This document shows positions 1 through 11,300 of a stretch of DNA of 57,512 bases, piece after piece; positions within the stretch are counted from its first letter, which is position 1; every line of letters begins with the position of its first letter. Location of the stretch: positions 1 through 57,512 of the forward strand of contig CAMIVO010000004.1 in the NCBI GenBank assembly GCA_946401865.1. Direction: 5' to 3'. A model generated the notes under the pieces. The model had not been told where the DNA came from, searched no databases, and saw only the letters and a program-made list of their open reading frames with translations. The DNA is from an uncultured Clostridia bacterium (GTDB lineage Bacteria; Bacillota; Clostridia; TANB77; CAG-508). A program made the translations under genes and the position numbers.

Positions 1-29
1 TTATTAAATAATACTTGTTTATCTTCCAT
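1..29 (-). CDS. 5' end of a gene running off the window
   Basis: An ATG at 29-27 is preceded by GAGGAGATATTT, a good ribosome binding site, and opens a frame beginning MEDKQVLFN that leaves the window. It follows the small membrane protein gene on the same strand. Too little remains to assign a function. Confidence 0.55.
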
Positions 30-79
30 AAATATCTCCTCTACAAATTACTATTAATCTCACACATTTATTGTAATTT

Positions 80-265
80 TTATTTTTGTTTTTCATCATC
101 TTTTTTTGAGAAAATTAAGCTAAAAGCTGGAACAAAGCTTATACCAAAACATATACCTATACCAATTCCAGCCATACTATTTAGTACATTAACAAAAACT
201 ATACTCCATAAAATTGCCATTACAATTCCAATTATTAAGCCAATTATAATTCCTTTATTCTTCAT
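80..265 (-). CDS. small two-helix membrane protein
   Basis: The product is a 61-residue hydrophobic protein with two predicted membrane segments (roughly residues 4-25 and 32-52), an N-terminal MKNKG and a charged tail KKDDEKQK. The start at 265 is chosen because AGGAGG lies eight bases upstream; an in-frame TTG just before it is less likely. It sits between the large methylase/helicase gene and the partial gene at the left edge, so it probably belongs to the mobile element. No family was recognised; small membrane proteins are common in conjugative modules. Confidence 0.6.
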   Translation of the reverse strand: MKNKGIIIGLIIGIVMAILWSIVFVNVLNSMAGIGIGICFGISFVPAFSLIFSKKDDEKQK

Positions 266-382
266 CAATTCATCCTCCTATATAAATTACTATTTCTATG
301 GAGATTATACCATTATTACAAATATTTTACAACTAACCCACAAATAGAAATAGAGAGATTTCTATCTCCATTTCTAAATATT

Positions 383-3300
383 TTATCTAAAATCATCTTT
401 ATTGTAGTCTGGACATTCCTTTTCCTTTGAGTCTATTTCTTTTTGTTCTTCCATTTCATCATCTATAATTTCATTTTCTTTTTCATTGATTTCAAGTTCT
501 TTATTTAATCTATTAAGTCTTTTTGTTTTTTCTGCAAGTTCGTCCTCTTTATCAAATGGAACTTTTACATCTACTTTAGCATTTTCAAATTGTTGTTTTA
601 ATGTAGATAATTTTAATTTGTTATCTTCTAACTTTTTATTCATATCTGTAATTACATTATCTATTCTTGTTATATTTCCGTGAATATCACTACCTAATTT
701 TACAATATAAGATGAATTATTATTTAATTCTAAAATAAAATCTTGCCCTACAATTTCTAATTGCATTTTCATTCCTCTATATTCTCCAATATCTTCTGGC
801 TCTTTACTTCCTTTGTTCTTACATATTTCAAGTAACATTTTTCCTGCATCTTCCTTTTTTGTATATGCCTGTCCACTCAAAATCATAGGAGAAAACTTTT
901 CTTCATTATCTATTTTAGTATTTTCGCTAACAATTTGTATATCTTTTTCAATATTTGAAATTAAATCTGTGGTAGTTTTTATTTCAACAGGATAATATTT
1001 AACTATTGCATCTTCTAAAGCATAAATTTGGCTTAAATAACTTTGTTTTAATAGTTTTAATTTTGAAACTTGAGCATCTAATTCAGTTTTTTCTATAATT
1101 AACGGATTTCCTGCAGCGAGTGCTTTTATTTCTGCATAAGAAAGTGCTTTTTCGTCTATATCTTCTGCAGAACGGACTATTGCTTTTGATGTCATTATTT
1201 GAGATATAAACTTTTGCTTATTTTCTACTAACTGATAAAGGTAAGCATCAAATGTTCCCTCTGTTACATAAGTGAATACATCAATTTCATCATTTTCATT
1301 TCCCTGTCTTATTCCTCTACCATTTCTTTGCGTTAGATCTGCAGGTCGCCACGGACAGTCTAAATGATGTAGTGCTATAAGTTTATTTTGTACATTTGTA
1401 CCTGCTCCCATTTTAGCAGTTGAGCCTATAAGAACTCTTACATCTCCTTTTCTCACTTTAGCAAATAGTTCTTTTTTTCTTGCCTCTGTATTAGCCTCGT
1501 GTATAAATGCTATTTCATTATCTGGTATTCCTCTGTCTATTAACTTTTGTTTTAAATCATCATATACATTGAATTTTCCGTCATTATTAGGAGTTGATAA
1601 ATCGCAAAATACTAATTGAGTAGATTTTTTCTCTTTGCTCTTATCCCATATTTCATAAACATTATTAGCACAAATATTTACTTTGCTACCTTCAAAATCT
1701 CCCAACATATCATTTAATAATCTTTGGTCAAGTGCTAATTTTCTTCCCTCATTGGTTATCTTTAACATATTGTCTGTTTTACTATCTACTTCTCTTTTTC
1801 TAATAGCCTCTGCCCTTTTTCCTAAATCTGCTACCATTTCTTTTTGTATATCACTTGGTTTTACAGTAATAGTTTTAAAATTTGCCTTTGGTACAGGAAG
1901 ATTTAATGTTTCTGCAGTTTGTATATCTGCAACTTCTTTAAACATACTCATTAGTTCTGGAAGATTATAAAATTTTGCAAATCTTGTTTTTGCTCTATAA
2001 CCTGTTCCCTCTGGAGCAAGTTCAATGGCTGTTACTGTTTCTCCAAATGTACTTGCCCACGAATCAAATTGTAATAAATTTCTTTCTTCTAATGCTTTGT
2101 ATTGTAAATATCGTTGCATTGTGTACATTTCCACCATTGAATTAGATACAGGAGTTCCTGTTGCAAATACAATACCTTTTCCTCCAGTTAGTTCATCAAG
2201 ATATTGACATTTCATAAATAAGTCAGAACTTTTTTGTGCCTCTGTCTGAGCTATTCCTCCTACATTACGCATTTTTGTAAATAAGAATAAATTTTTAAAA
2301 TAATGTGCCTCGTCTATAAAAATTCTATCACAACCTAATTGTTCAAATGTTATAACATCATCTTTTCTACTTTGGTCATTAAGTCTTTTTAATTTTTCTT
2401 CTAATTTTGCTTGGCTTTTTTCTAATTGTTTTATTGAATAATATTCTCCATCATTATTTTTTAAATCATTTATTCCTAATGTTAAATCATTTATTTGTTT
2501 TTGCAGTATCTTCTCTTGTCTTTCTTTTGACATTGGTATTTTTTCAAATTGACTATGTCCTATAACTATTGCATCATACTCTCCTGTTGCTATCTTACTA
2601 CAAAATTTCTTACGATTATTCGTTGCAAAATCTTTTTTAGTTGCTACTAAAATATTTGCTGATGGATATAATTGCATAAATTCTGATGAAAATTGCTCTA
2701 TTATGTGGTTTGGAACAACAAATAAAGACTTGTTGCATAATCCAAGTCTTTTACTTTCCATAGCACCTGCTACCATTTCAAATGTTTTTCCTGCTCCGTA
2801 CTTCGTGAGCAAGTAATGTGTTTCCTCCATATAAAATATGAGCAATAGCATTTATTTGATGTTTTCTTAAATTTATTTCTGGATTCATTCCTCCAAAAGT
2901 TATATATTGTCCGTCATATTCACGAGGTCTTATACTATTGAATTTTTCATTATATGAATTTACTAATCTTTCTCGTCTTGCTTGGTCTTTCCATATCCAT
3001 TCTTCAAACTTTGTTTTTATAAGTTCCTGCTTTGCCTGTGCTATTGCAGTTTCTTTTGCATTTAAAACTTTTTGTTCTTTTCCGTTTTCATCTATAACTG
3101 TATCTGTAATTCTAACATCTTTTAAATTTAAAGTAGTTTCTATTATTTTATAAGCATTGGCTCTGCTAGTTCCATAAGTGTTATATGACCTTACATTTCC
3201 TCTATCTTCACTTTTTCCACTTATATTCCACTCTGATGTATAATCAGAATAGTGTACATCTATATAACTTCTTCTATGCTCTGGGGTTTCAAGTAACTCA

Positions 3301-6300
3301 AATATAAAATCTCTAATATCTGATGGTGGTATCCAAGTTGCTCCTAATCTTACACTTATTTCACTTGCAGATAAATCTTTTATTTTTACTTGTTCTAATG
3401 CTTTTACATTAGTTTCATACTCTGAATTATTTTCTGCAAATCTTTTAGCAATTTTCAATTTTTCTCTGACATTTCCAGAAAGATATTCATCTGCAGTTAC
3501 ATATTCTTCACTTATTGGATCTTTGTATATACTTCCCTCTAGTTCTTTTATTATTTGTTCTTCGCTTTTTCCAGTTAGTTTTTGCATATATTCAATATCA
3601 ACTCTTGCTTTTTCTGATATTGATAAAATTAAAGCATCTACGCTATTATTTGCTTTTGAAATAACCTTATGTGGTTTTATAGTTCTTTTAGTAAACATAT
3701 CTGCTTTTCTAACAAATTGTTTATTTTCATTTAAAACTTCAAGAGAGCATAATAAATAATAACTACTATCTTCAGAAAATGCTCTTTCATTTGTTCTACT
3801 ATTTATTAGTCCATATTCTTTTGAAAACTTATCATATAAGCCATTTAATTTTACTTGTTCCCTTTTTATTTCTTCATCAGAACTATCGTCTATTTGCAAT
3901 TCTATTAGATTTCTTACACAATCTCTTATTGCTATCATACCTTTTATTCTATTTATAGATGTTACAGGCAAATCTTGTAAATACATTTGGCTATTTTCTC
4001 TATAATAGACTTGTTCATCTACTATTGTATATGAGAAATTTCTTACACTTGGATCTGCAGGTATTGATGTTTCTTCTTCATCTATAATATCAATTTGATA
4101 GTCTTCAATTTCTGCACTCAAGTTTTGTATAGCCACATTTAATAAATCTTCTAAATTTGCATTTTCATAAGGTTTACAGGCATAATCTTTTCCATATTGA
4201 GTAGTTATCTCCTCCATATTTCCTAAAATCATTTCTGGATGGTCTATAAAGTATTTGTTCATTCTTATTCCATCTTCTGTTGTATCGAGATGTACCCAAT
4301 CGTCCTCAATATCTGTTATTTTATCTCTTTTCTTTAAAAAGATAATATCTGTTGTAACTTCTGTTCCTGCATTTTTCTTAAAAGTATCATTTGGAAGTCT
4401 GATTGCTCCTATTAGTTCAGCCCTTTGTGAAATATATCTTCTTACATCTTCACTTTCTTTATCTAAAGTTCCTTTACTTGATATAAAAGCAATTACTCCA
4501 TTTGGTCTTATTTTATCTAATGTCTTTCCGAAAAAATAATCGTGAATTAGAAAATTGTTTTTATCATACCTTTTATCATAAGGTTTGAAATCTCCAAAAG
4601 GAACATTTCCTACTGCTACATCAAAAAAAGAGTCTGGAAGTTCTACATCTTCAAAGCCTTTTACTGCTATTGTATTTTTTTGATATAACTGTCTTGCTAT
4701 TCCTCCAGAAATAGTATCAATTTCAATTCCATACATTTTGCACTCATCTAAAGTGTCTGGTATCATACCCATAAAATTACCAATACCGACAACTTGGCTC
4801 TAATATATTTCCTCTTTCAAGTCCCATATTTTCCAATGCTCTGTATATTGACTTAATTACTATTGGAGGAGTATAAAATGCTGTTAGTGTTGATTTTTTA
4901 GCCTCTTTATATTCTTTTTCAGTTAGTAAACTTTTTAGTTCTTCATATTCGTTATGCCAATTATCAATTCTACTATCAAATGCCTCTGGTATTCCTCCCC
5001 AACCTACATATTTTGATAATATCTCTTGTTCTTCTTTTGTTGCATATCTATTTTGTTCTTCACATAGTTTTAATACTTTTATAGCCTCTATATTATTTTT
5101 ATATTTCTCTTTTTTACCACCGATACCTAAATCGTTATTATCAATTTTGAAATTGTTTCTTTCTGCAATTGGTATTTCTGGGTGTAAGTCAAAATATTCA
5201 ATTTTATTTCTTCTTTTTCTTTTAACTTGTGGTTTTAAATCTTCTAATTCTGTTTTATTTTCTTGCTTTTCTGGTATAATCTCTTGTTCTTCTATTTGAT
5301 AATAATTCTTAACTAATGCTTTTGCTAAATGCTTAAAATAATCGACAACATCTCCATTATAAAAATCAATTTTTACTATCATATCTTTAATTGCATTTTG
5401 TTCTTCTTTTGATGTTGCTTTTATATTCTCTATAACATTACCTAATTCAAATATATGAGTTATACCCTCATCTTCTATTGTAAAAGTGTAATCTAAATCA
5501 ATTCCTTTTTCTTGAATAAATGTATCTAGCCATTTATTAAATGATGTATCTTCTTGTTCCTCAATTATTTCATCTACTTTAGTATTTTCTATTTTATCTT
5601 GTATTCTTATTCCTGTTCTTAATTTATCATTTGCAGGATTTTCTTTTATTTTTCTATCAAATTCTTCTCTAGGCATTTCTTTTGTATATAGTGGAAATGA
5701 AGTATCTACTAAAACTGCTCTATCATTATCTATTGCTCTAATTTCAAACTCATCTGCTCCAATATAAACAATATCTCCATTATGAAATTCATAATATGGA
5801 AGTCTTTTTTCTAATTCTAAAATTAAACTTCTTGCCTCTACTGATGTTTCATCATCATAATCTAAATCTTCATAACTTGCTTTTAAAAAATCAATATAAT
5901 CTTGTATATTCATTTCATCATTTATATCTGCTTGTAACAATTCAATATTTTGTTCTATTGTATTATCTAATGAAAAATTATTATGATATGCTACAATATC
6001 ATAATTCATCATATAATTATGCAATCTTTCTGCTAATTTGTAATCTTCTTCTTTTATTTGTTCTTCTGCATTATTAGGTGTTATTCCGTTTACATCTAGC
6101 CAATCATAATATTGATCTTGTTGGTAATCTGTTAAATATCTATTAGAACTTATAAGTTCTCTAATTCTTTTTTCTACATCTCTCCAACTTAATTTTAAAG
6201 TAGGAGCATTTTCTCCACTACCTCTTGATATTGTAAGTCCTTTGCTATCATACCATTTTGCTATTCCATCTTCATTTTCACTTGTTCCACCTATTCCATA

Positions 6301-8049
6301 TTCATTTTTTAGAAATTCAGCATTTTCTTTACTTGATAATCCTCTTGATAAATATTCATAAATTCTATACTTTCCATCTACTACTCCACTACCAATTTTT
6401 AAGGCATTATCAATTTCTTCTTGTGAAAAAGAAAAAACAGAAGTATCTTCTACCTCTGTTATATTTTGGATTTGTTCATTTTCAGTTTGTAAATCATTTA
6501 CTATATTTTCATTTTCTTTGTTTAAATTATTTCCTACAAAATATTCTGTTATTTCATCCCAAGTTCTAAAACATTCTTCAGTTCTATTAAGATAATCGCC
6601 TTTCCATAAATATAAGCCATTATCATAACTTTTATAACCTACTCTTTGATTTTCATCTATCACATATTCTGTATAAGCATTTCCTAAAATATTAGATATA
6701 TATTTTTGTCTTTCTTCATCTGTATTAAATTTCAAATGTGTTATTAAATTATCTTGATTTTTCAATATATTAGGTGCATTGCTTAATATTTTATCTATTG
6801 TTTCATAATCATTAAATTTTACTTTTTCATTTTTATCTATCCATATATTACGATTTTCTTCTAATTGTAAATTAGTTCCCTCGTTACTTGTTCCTCTGCC
6901 ATCAACTTGTAATTCTGCATTAGTCCTGCCCATTTCATTTGGTCTTGTGCTTTCAATTCCTCTGTTGTTCCATCTTGTTTGGCTAGTTTCTCCACTATCT
7001 CTTTGACCATTTGTGTTGCTCTCTCTTGAATTTGACTCAATTCTTCGTTTAATTTCTTGTCCATCAATAATATCAAATAATCTGCTTTCTTGTGGCTCTT
7101 TAGATAATGAAGCCTCATTCTTGCGTATTTTCCACTTGGTATCTGCTCTTTCTCCATTACCAGATTTGGTATTTGATAATCTCCAACTCTCCTGTATTCT
7201 ATTTTCTCCATTTCTAATTCCTCCCTTTTCAATTTCTTTATTATTAGAATACTCTTGTTCTTTATTTTTTACAAATGTGTGATTTATATTTTTTTCTTCA
7301 TTTTGTAAATTTATAACTGTCTTTGCAATTTCTCTTAATCCCATTTCAGCAATATCACTTATTGCAGTACCTAACGCAGTTATTATTTTGTCATTGTTAA
7401 ATTCTTTTATAAAAGTAAATTCTTGAATATTTATCTTTTCTCTAGCATTTATACCACATCTTGTCATCATCATATATGATACACTTGCCCATACTGTTGC
7501 CACAGTTATATTTTGTACTTCTTCATCAGACAAATTTTCTAATATTGTGCCTTTTTTATTTTGATGAATACTAGATAAATAATCTTGAATATTATCTGTT
7601 ACCATATTATAAGCATTTATTATAATGTTTTCAGATAATTGATTACTTTCTGTTTCTCCTCCAAAAGTAGTTTGTAATGTTTCAATTATTTTTTCTTCAT
7701 ACTCTGGTTTTACACTCCATAATTTATATTCTGTTCCTTTACTATTGTGAGTATCTGATACATCAAAAACTAATCTAAAAGGATATGGGCTATCTTCATC
7801 TTTTGCTAATACAAATATTCCTTTTGCATCTTTATTAACCCATCTACGACATTTTCTGTTCCATTCATTTTCCATTTCTGCACAAGCCGTTGCCTCTGGT
7901 CTTTGAGCATATATCAAAACTTTATCTACAAAATTATATTTAAAATGCCAACTAGAACTATCTAAAAAAGAAAGCCAATTTTCTTCAGTTTTTGTTATAC
8001 TATCTATTTTTTCTTTATAAAGTTTTCTTGTATTCGCTATCTGTCCCAA
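383..8049 (-). CDS. giant ICE N6-adenine DNA methylase/SNF2 helicase, needs two +1 frameshifts
   Basis: Read with two +1 shifts (at 4786-4788 and 2796-2798) this is one protein of about 2,554 residues, the usual size class for the methylase-helicase fusions of Tn1549-like conjugative elements. Visible in order: an N-terminal LtrC/ArdC-like region, a charged Arg/Gly/Asn-rich linker (about residues 280-400, overlapped by tnpV), intermediate domains, an N6 methylase with EPSCGIGNF (motif I, spanning the first shift) and GNVPFGDF (an NPPF variant), then a helicase with HEVGAGKTF (Walker A, spanning the second shift), DEAHYFKNL, ATGTPVSNSM and the C-lobe motif QRNGRGIRQGN. Without the shifts the protein stops three codons after the CGG in motif I and six after the CGG in Walker A. 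The TTG at 8049 has AGGAGG eight bases upstream; a GTG at 8058 is too close to that site. The likely role is DNA processing or antirestriction during transfer. Confidence 0.85.
2796..2798 (-). other. CGG +1 frameshift site in helicase Walker A
   Basis: Coding strand reads GAA GTA CGG AGC AGG. Skipping the C gives GAA GTA GGA GCA GGA AAA ACA, restoring EVGAGKT, the nucleotide-binding loop. The quadruplet is CGGA. Confidence 0.85.
4786..4788 (-). other. CGG +1 frameshift site in methylase motif I
   Basis: Coding strand reads AGT TGT CGG TAT TGG TAA. Skipping the C gives TGT GGT ATT GGT, restoring the S-adenosylmethionine-binding EPSCGIGN motif. The quadruplet is CGGT. Confidence 0.85.
6861..7211 (-). 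CDS. tnpV: TnpV-like protein nested out of frame inside the methylase/helicase gene
   Basis: A 116-residue frame beginning MEKIEYRRVGDYQIPNL lies wholly inside the larger gene but in a different phase. It matches my memory of the TnpV family (known from Tn4451): VGDY.xP.L near the start, GKYARMR..YLKSH, then TEELKAQDQMKWAGLMQ and AEEQV..ELIY at the end. The ATG at 7211 has GGAGG eight bases upstream, in the middle of the host gene, which argues for real initiation. The overlapped segment of the host protein is a low-complexity Arg/Asn/Gly/Glu linker, as expected when the second frame sets the constraint. The function of TnpV is not known to me. Confidence 0.7.
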   Translation of the reverse strand: MEKIEYRRVGDYQIPNLVMEKEQIPSGKYARMRLHYLKSHKKADYLILLMDKKLNEELSQIQERATQMVKEIVEKLAKQDGTTEELKAQDQMKWAGLMQNYKLMAEEQVTRELIYN

Positions 8050-8064
8050 TATGCCCACCTCCTA

Positions 8065-8292
8065 TTATTCAGTATTTGTGAAAAATTCTAATAAACTTTT
8101 CTTTTCTATCGCCTCTTGCATAAGCCATATTATTTCTATATCTTTTAAAGTTAAATTTTGTATATTTTCCATTTCATTTATTTTCTTTAACTCTGCCACT
8201 TTGAGATTTAAAATCTCTTTTTCTGTTGTTACATTTATGCCTTTCAATTTTTGTACTAATTTGTTTTTTTGAATTGAACTAAATTCTGCCAT
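8065..8292 (-). CDS. small helical protein upstream of the methylase/helicase
   Basis: The product is 75 residues, charged and leucine-rich (MAEFSSIQKNKLVQKLKG... ending LLEFFTNTE), predicted all-helical and cytoplasmic. It lies 15 bases upstream of the methylase/helicase start and after a terminator, so it probably heads that transcript. An AGGTGG sits four bases before the ATG. No family recognised. Confidence 0.65.
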   Translation of the reverse strand: MAEFSSIQKNKLVQKLKGINVTTEKEILNLKVAELKKINEMENIQNLTLKDIEIIWLMQEAIEKKSLLEFFTNTE

Positions 8293-8313
8293 TTTCCACC
8301 TACTTTCAAAGTT

Positions 8314-8344
8314 AAAAGGTGGCTAATTTACTTGCCACCTTTTT
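8314..8344. terminator. intrinsic terminator after the CnaB adhesin gene
   Basis: AAAAGGTGGC and GCCACCTTTT form a stem around a 10-base loop, with T-rich sequence on both sides. It lies just past the adhesin stop codon and before the next gene. Confidence 0.75.
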
Positions 8345-8355
8345 GACTTTTTATT

Positions 8356-11300
8356 CTATTTATTTTTTCTTCTTTTGATAATTTCATATATTCCTATTGT
8401 TGCAAGTGTTAATGCAGACATTCCTGCAATTCCACTTAATAACAATGTGTTTCTTCCATCATTTGTATTTGGTGTTTCTATTGGTGCATTTTCAAATTCA
8501 AAACTATAAGCAGAATCTTTTTCTTCTATTAAGTTTCCATTTACAAAAACACCTTTATCATTTATTTCTACTTTTGCTACTTCATCTGACTTATTATAGC
8601 CTTTTGGTGCAGTTATTTCTTTTATAAAGTAAGTTCCATATCTTAAATCTTCAAAAGTAATAATTCCCTCATTTTTATTAGAATCCATTTGTTGTATTAA
8701 CTTTGTGCATTCTTCATCTTCATAAAGTCCAAAAGTAAATTTAGCTTTTATTATTTCTTTTGTTTTGCTATCTATTTTTACAACTTTTACATCTTTTAGT
8801 ATAGGCATATCTTTCATTTCAATTTTTTGTGTTTCTTTGTCAGTTGTAACTGTGAATGTTATTTCTTCTGCAATTTCATAGCCATAAGGTGTAGTTACCT
8901 CTATCAATTTGTAAGTTTTGTTTTCTTCAAGTCCTGTAACTTTGTGTGGCTCTTTAGTGCTTACCCATTCATCAATTACCTCATTATTTTCATCTACAAC
9001 TTTTAATTTTGCTCCCTCTAGTTCTTCGCCTGTTACTAAATCTGTTTTTACAATTTCAACAATTTTATCAATCATTACTATTTTTTGTGTTTCTTTGTCA
9101 GTTGTAACTTTAAATTCAACATCTGTTGCTTTAACATACTCATTTACACAAACTTCTTCGTGTAATTTATATGTTTCTCCCTCTTTTAGTCCTTTTACTT
9201 TATGAGCTTCTTTTCCAGATTTCCATTCATCTATAACTTTTCCGTCTTTGTCTAATACCTGTAAAGTTGCTCCCTCAATTTCTTTTCCACCTATATCTTC
9301 TTTTGAAATTTCTACAACTTTATCCGTCATTGTAACTTTTTGTGTTTCTTTGTCAGTTGTAACTTCAAATTCGATGTCTGTTGCAATTACATATCCATCT
9401 GGAGCATATTCTTCGTGTAATACATATTCATTATTTTCTTCAAGTCCTTTTATGTTATGGATTTCTTTTCCAGATGTCCATTCATCTACTATATTTCCGT
9501 CTTTATCTGTTACTTGAATTTTTGCTCCCTCAATTTCTTTTCCTCCAACATCTTCTTTTGTCATTGTAACTATTTTATCTATCATCTTTACTTTTTGATT
9601 TTCTTTAGTATTTTCTACTTTAAATTGAATATCTGTTGCACGAACATATCCATCTGGAGCAATTTCTTCTCTTAATGTGTATTCTGTACCTACTTTTAAT
9701 CCTTCAATTTTATGAGTTTTATCAGTTGATGTCCAAGTATCAATTACTTTATCTCCCTCTAAAACAGTAAGTTTTGCACCTTCTAGTTCTTTATCTCCTG
9801 TAATGTCTTGTTTTGATATTTCTGTTAATGTTGTATCATTTATAACTTCTCTTGTTTGTGTATATACTTTTGTTGTATCATCTTTCTTTTCAAACTTAAA
9901 TTCATATTTTGTATCATTTAAAACTAACCCATCTAAAGTTTTGATTTCTTGTAATTCATATACTCCAATAGGTAGTTCTTCAATTTTTAAATTACCTTTT
10001 TTATCTAAATTATAAGTTTTGATTTCTTGACCTTTTTTATAAATTACACTTCCATCTGCTTTATCTATTACATCTTCTTTTGCAGTTAGTTTGAATTGTA
10101 TAGGACTTAAATCTGATATATCTACAATAGATGTATCTACATCTTCTCTTAACGCTACACTTTTATCAATAACAATTGTTGCAGTAGGTTGTTCATTCTT
10201 TATAATAATTTCTTTTATAAAATCTCCGTCTTGGTCTTTATCATAATCTCTAATTCCTTTTACATCAAATTTTACAGAATTATCTAATTGTAAAAATCCC
10301 TCTGGAATTTTTATTTCTGTTACTTCATAACTTCCTACTTCAAGTTTTAATGGTGTTATAATTGTTCCTTTATCTTCTTTATCGTTTGTATAACTTTTAT
10401 CTGGTACAACTAAATTGTCTGCATTTGTTGTAAAAGAAGTAAATGTTGTACTACCAATTTTTTGAGATACAGCCTCTCCTTTTTTATATAGTATTTTTCC
10501 TGTTGCACGATCATAAATGTCTTTAGTGGCTTTTATTTGAAAACTTGCATTTGTTAATGTAACTGTTTTATTTGTTTTTAAATCTTTTTTAACTAATTTT
10601 ATATAAGTTTCTTGTTGTTCATTGTTTACTACTATATGCTTAACTTTTTGAGCAATATCTTTTATTTCTGTTTCATCATCTGTTATAGAAAATGTGAAAT
10701 CTGACGCAGTTTCATAGTCTTTTGGTGTTATTGTTTCTTTTACAATATAAGTTCCGTATGGTAACTTATTTTGTGTATAAGCATCTCCACTTTCATTTGT
10801 TACTATTGTTTCATAAGTAGGAGCAATTTCTTGTGCTTTTGCTACTCTGTTTTTATCAACTTCTACTTTATTGCCGTATTCATCTATACCATTCCATACT
10901 TCTGCATAACTATATCCATTTTCATAGGCTTTTTCTACGGCACTATTAAGTTTTATTGTAAATTCTGCTCCAGCAAGTCCTGGAGTTTTTCCAGAATTAA
11001 CTTTTATTCCACTTTTGAAAATGTGTACTCCCATTTCTTTTACTTTATCTTTACTATTTGCTCTACCAGAAATAACTTTTTCATATTGGTCTTTATATTC
11101 AAGTTTTACCTCATATACTGTTGTATCTAATAAATAACCTTTTGGTGCTACTTCTTCTTTTACAATATAAGTTCCTAAAGGAAGTCCAGTAACATCTGTT
11201 GTATTTCCATTTTTGTCTGTATTTCTTGTAGCAACTAAATCGCCTTTACTATAAAACTTTTTAGACTTTGCTACATTGTAAATATCTTCATTTGCATATA

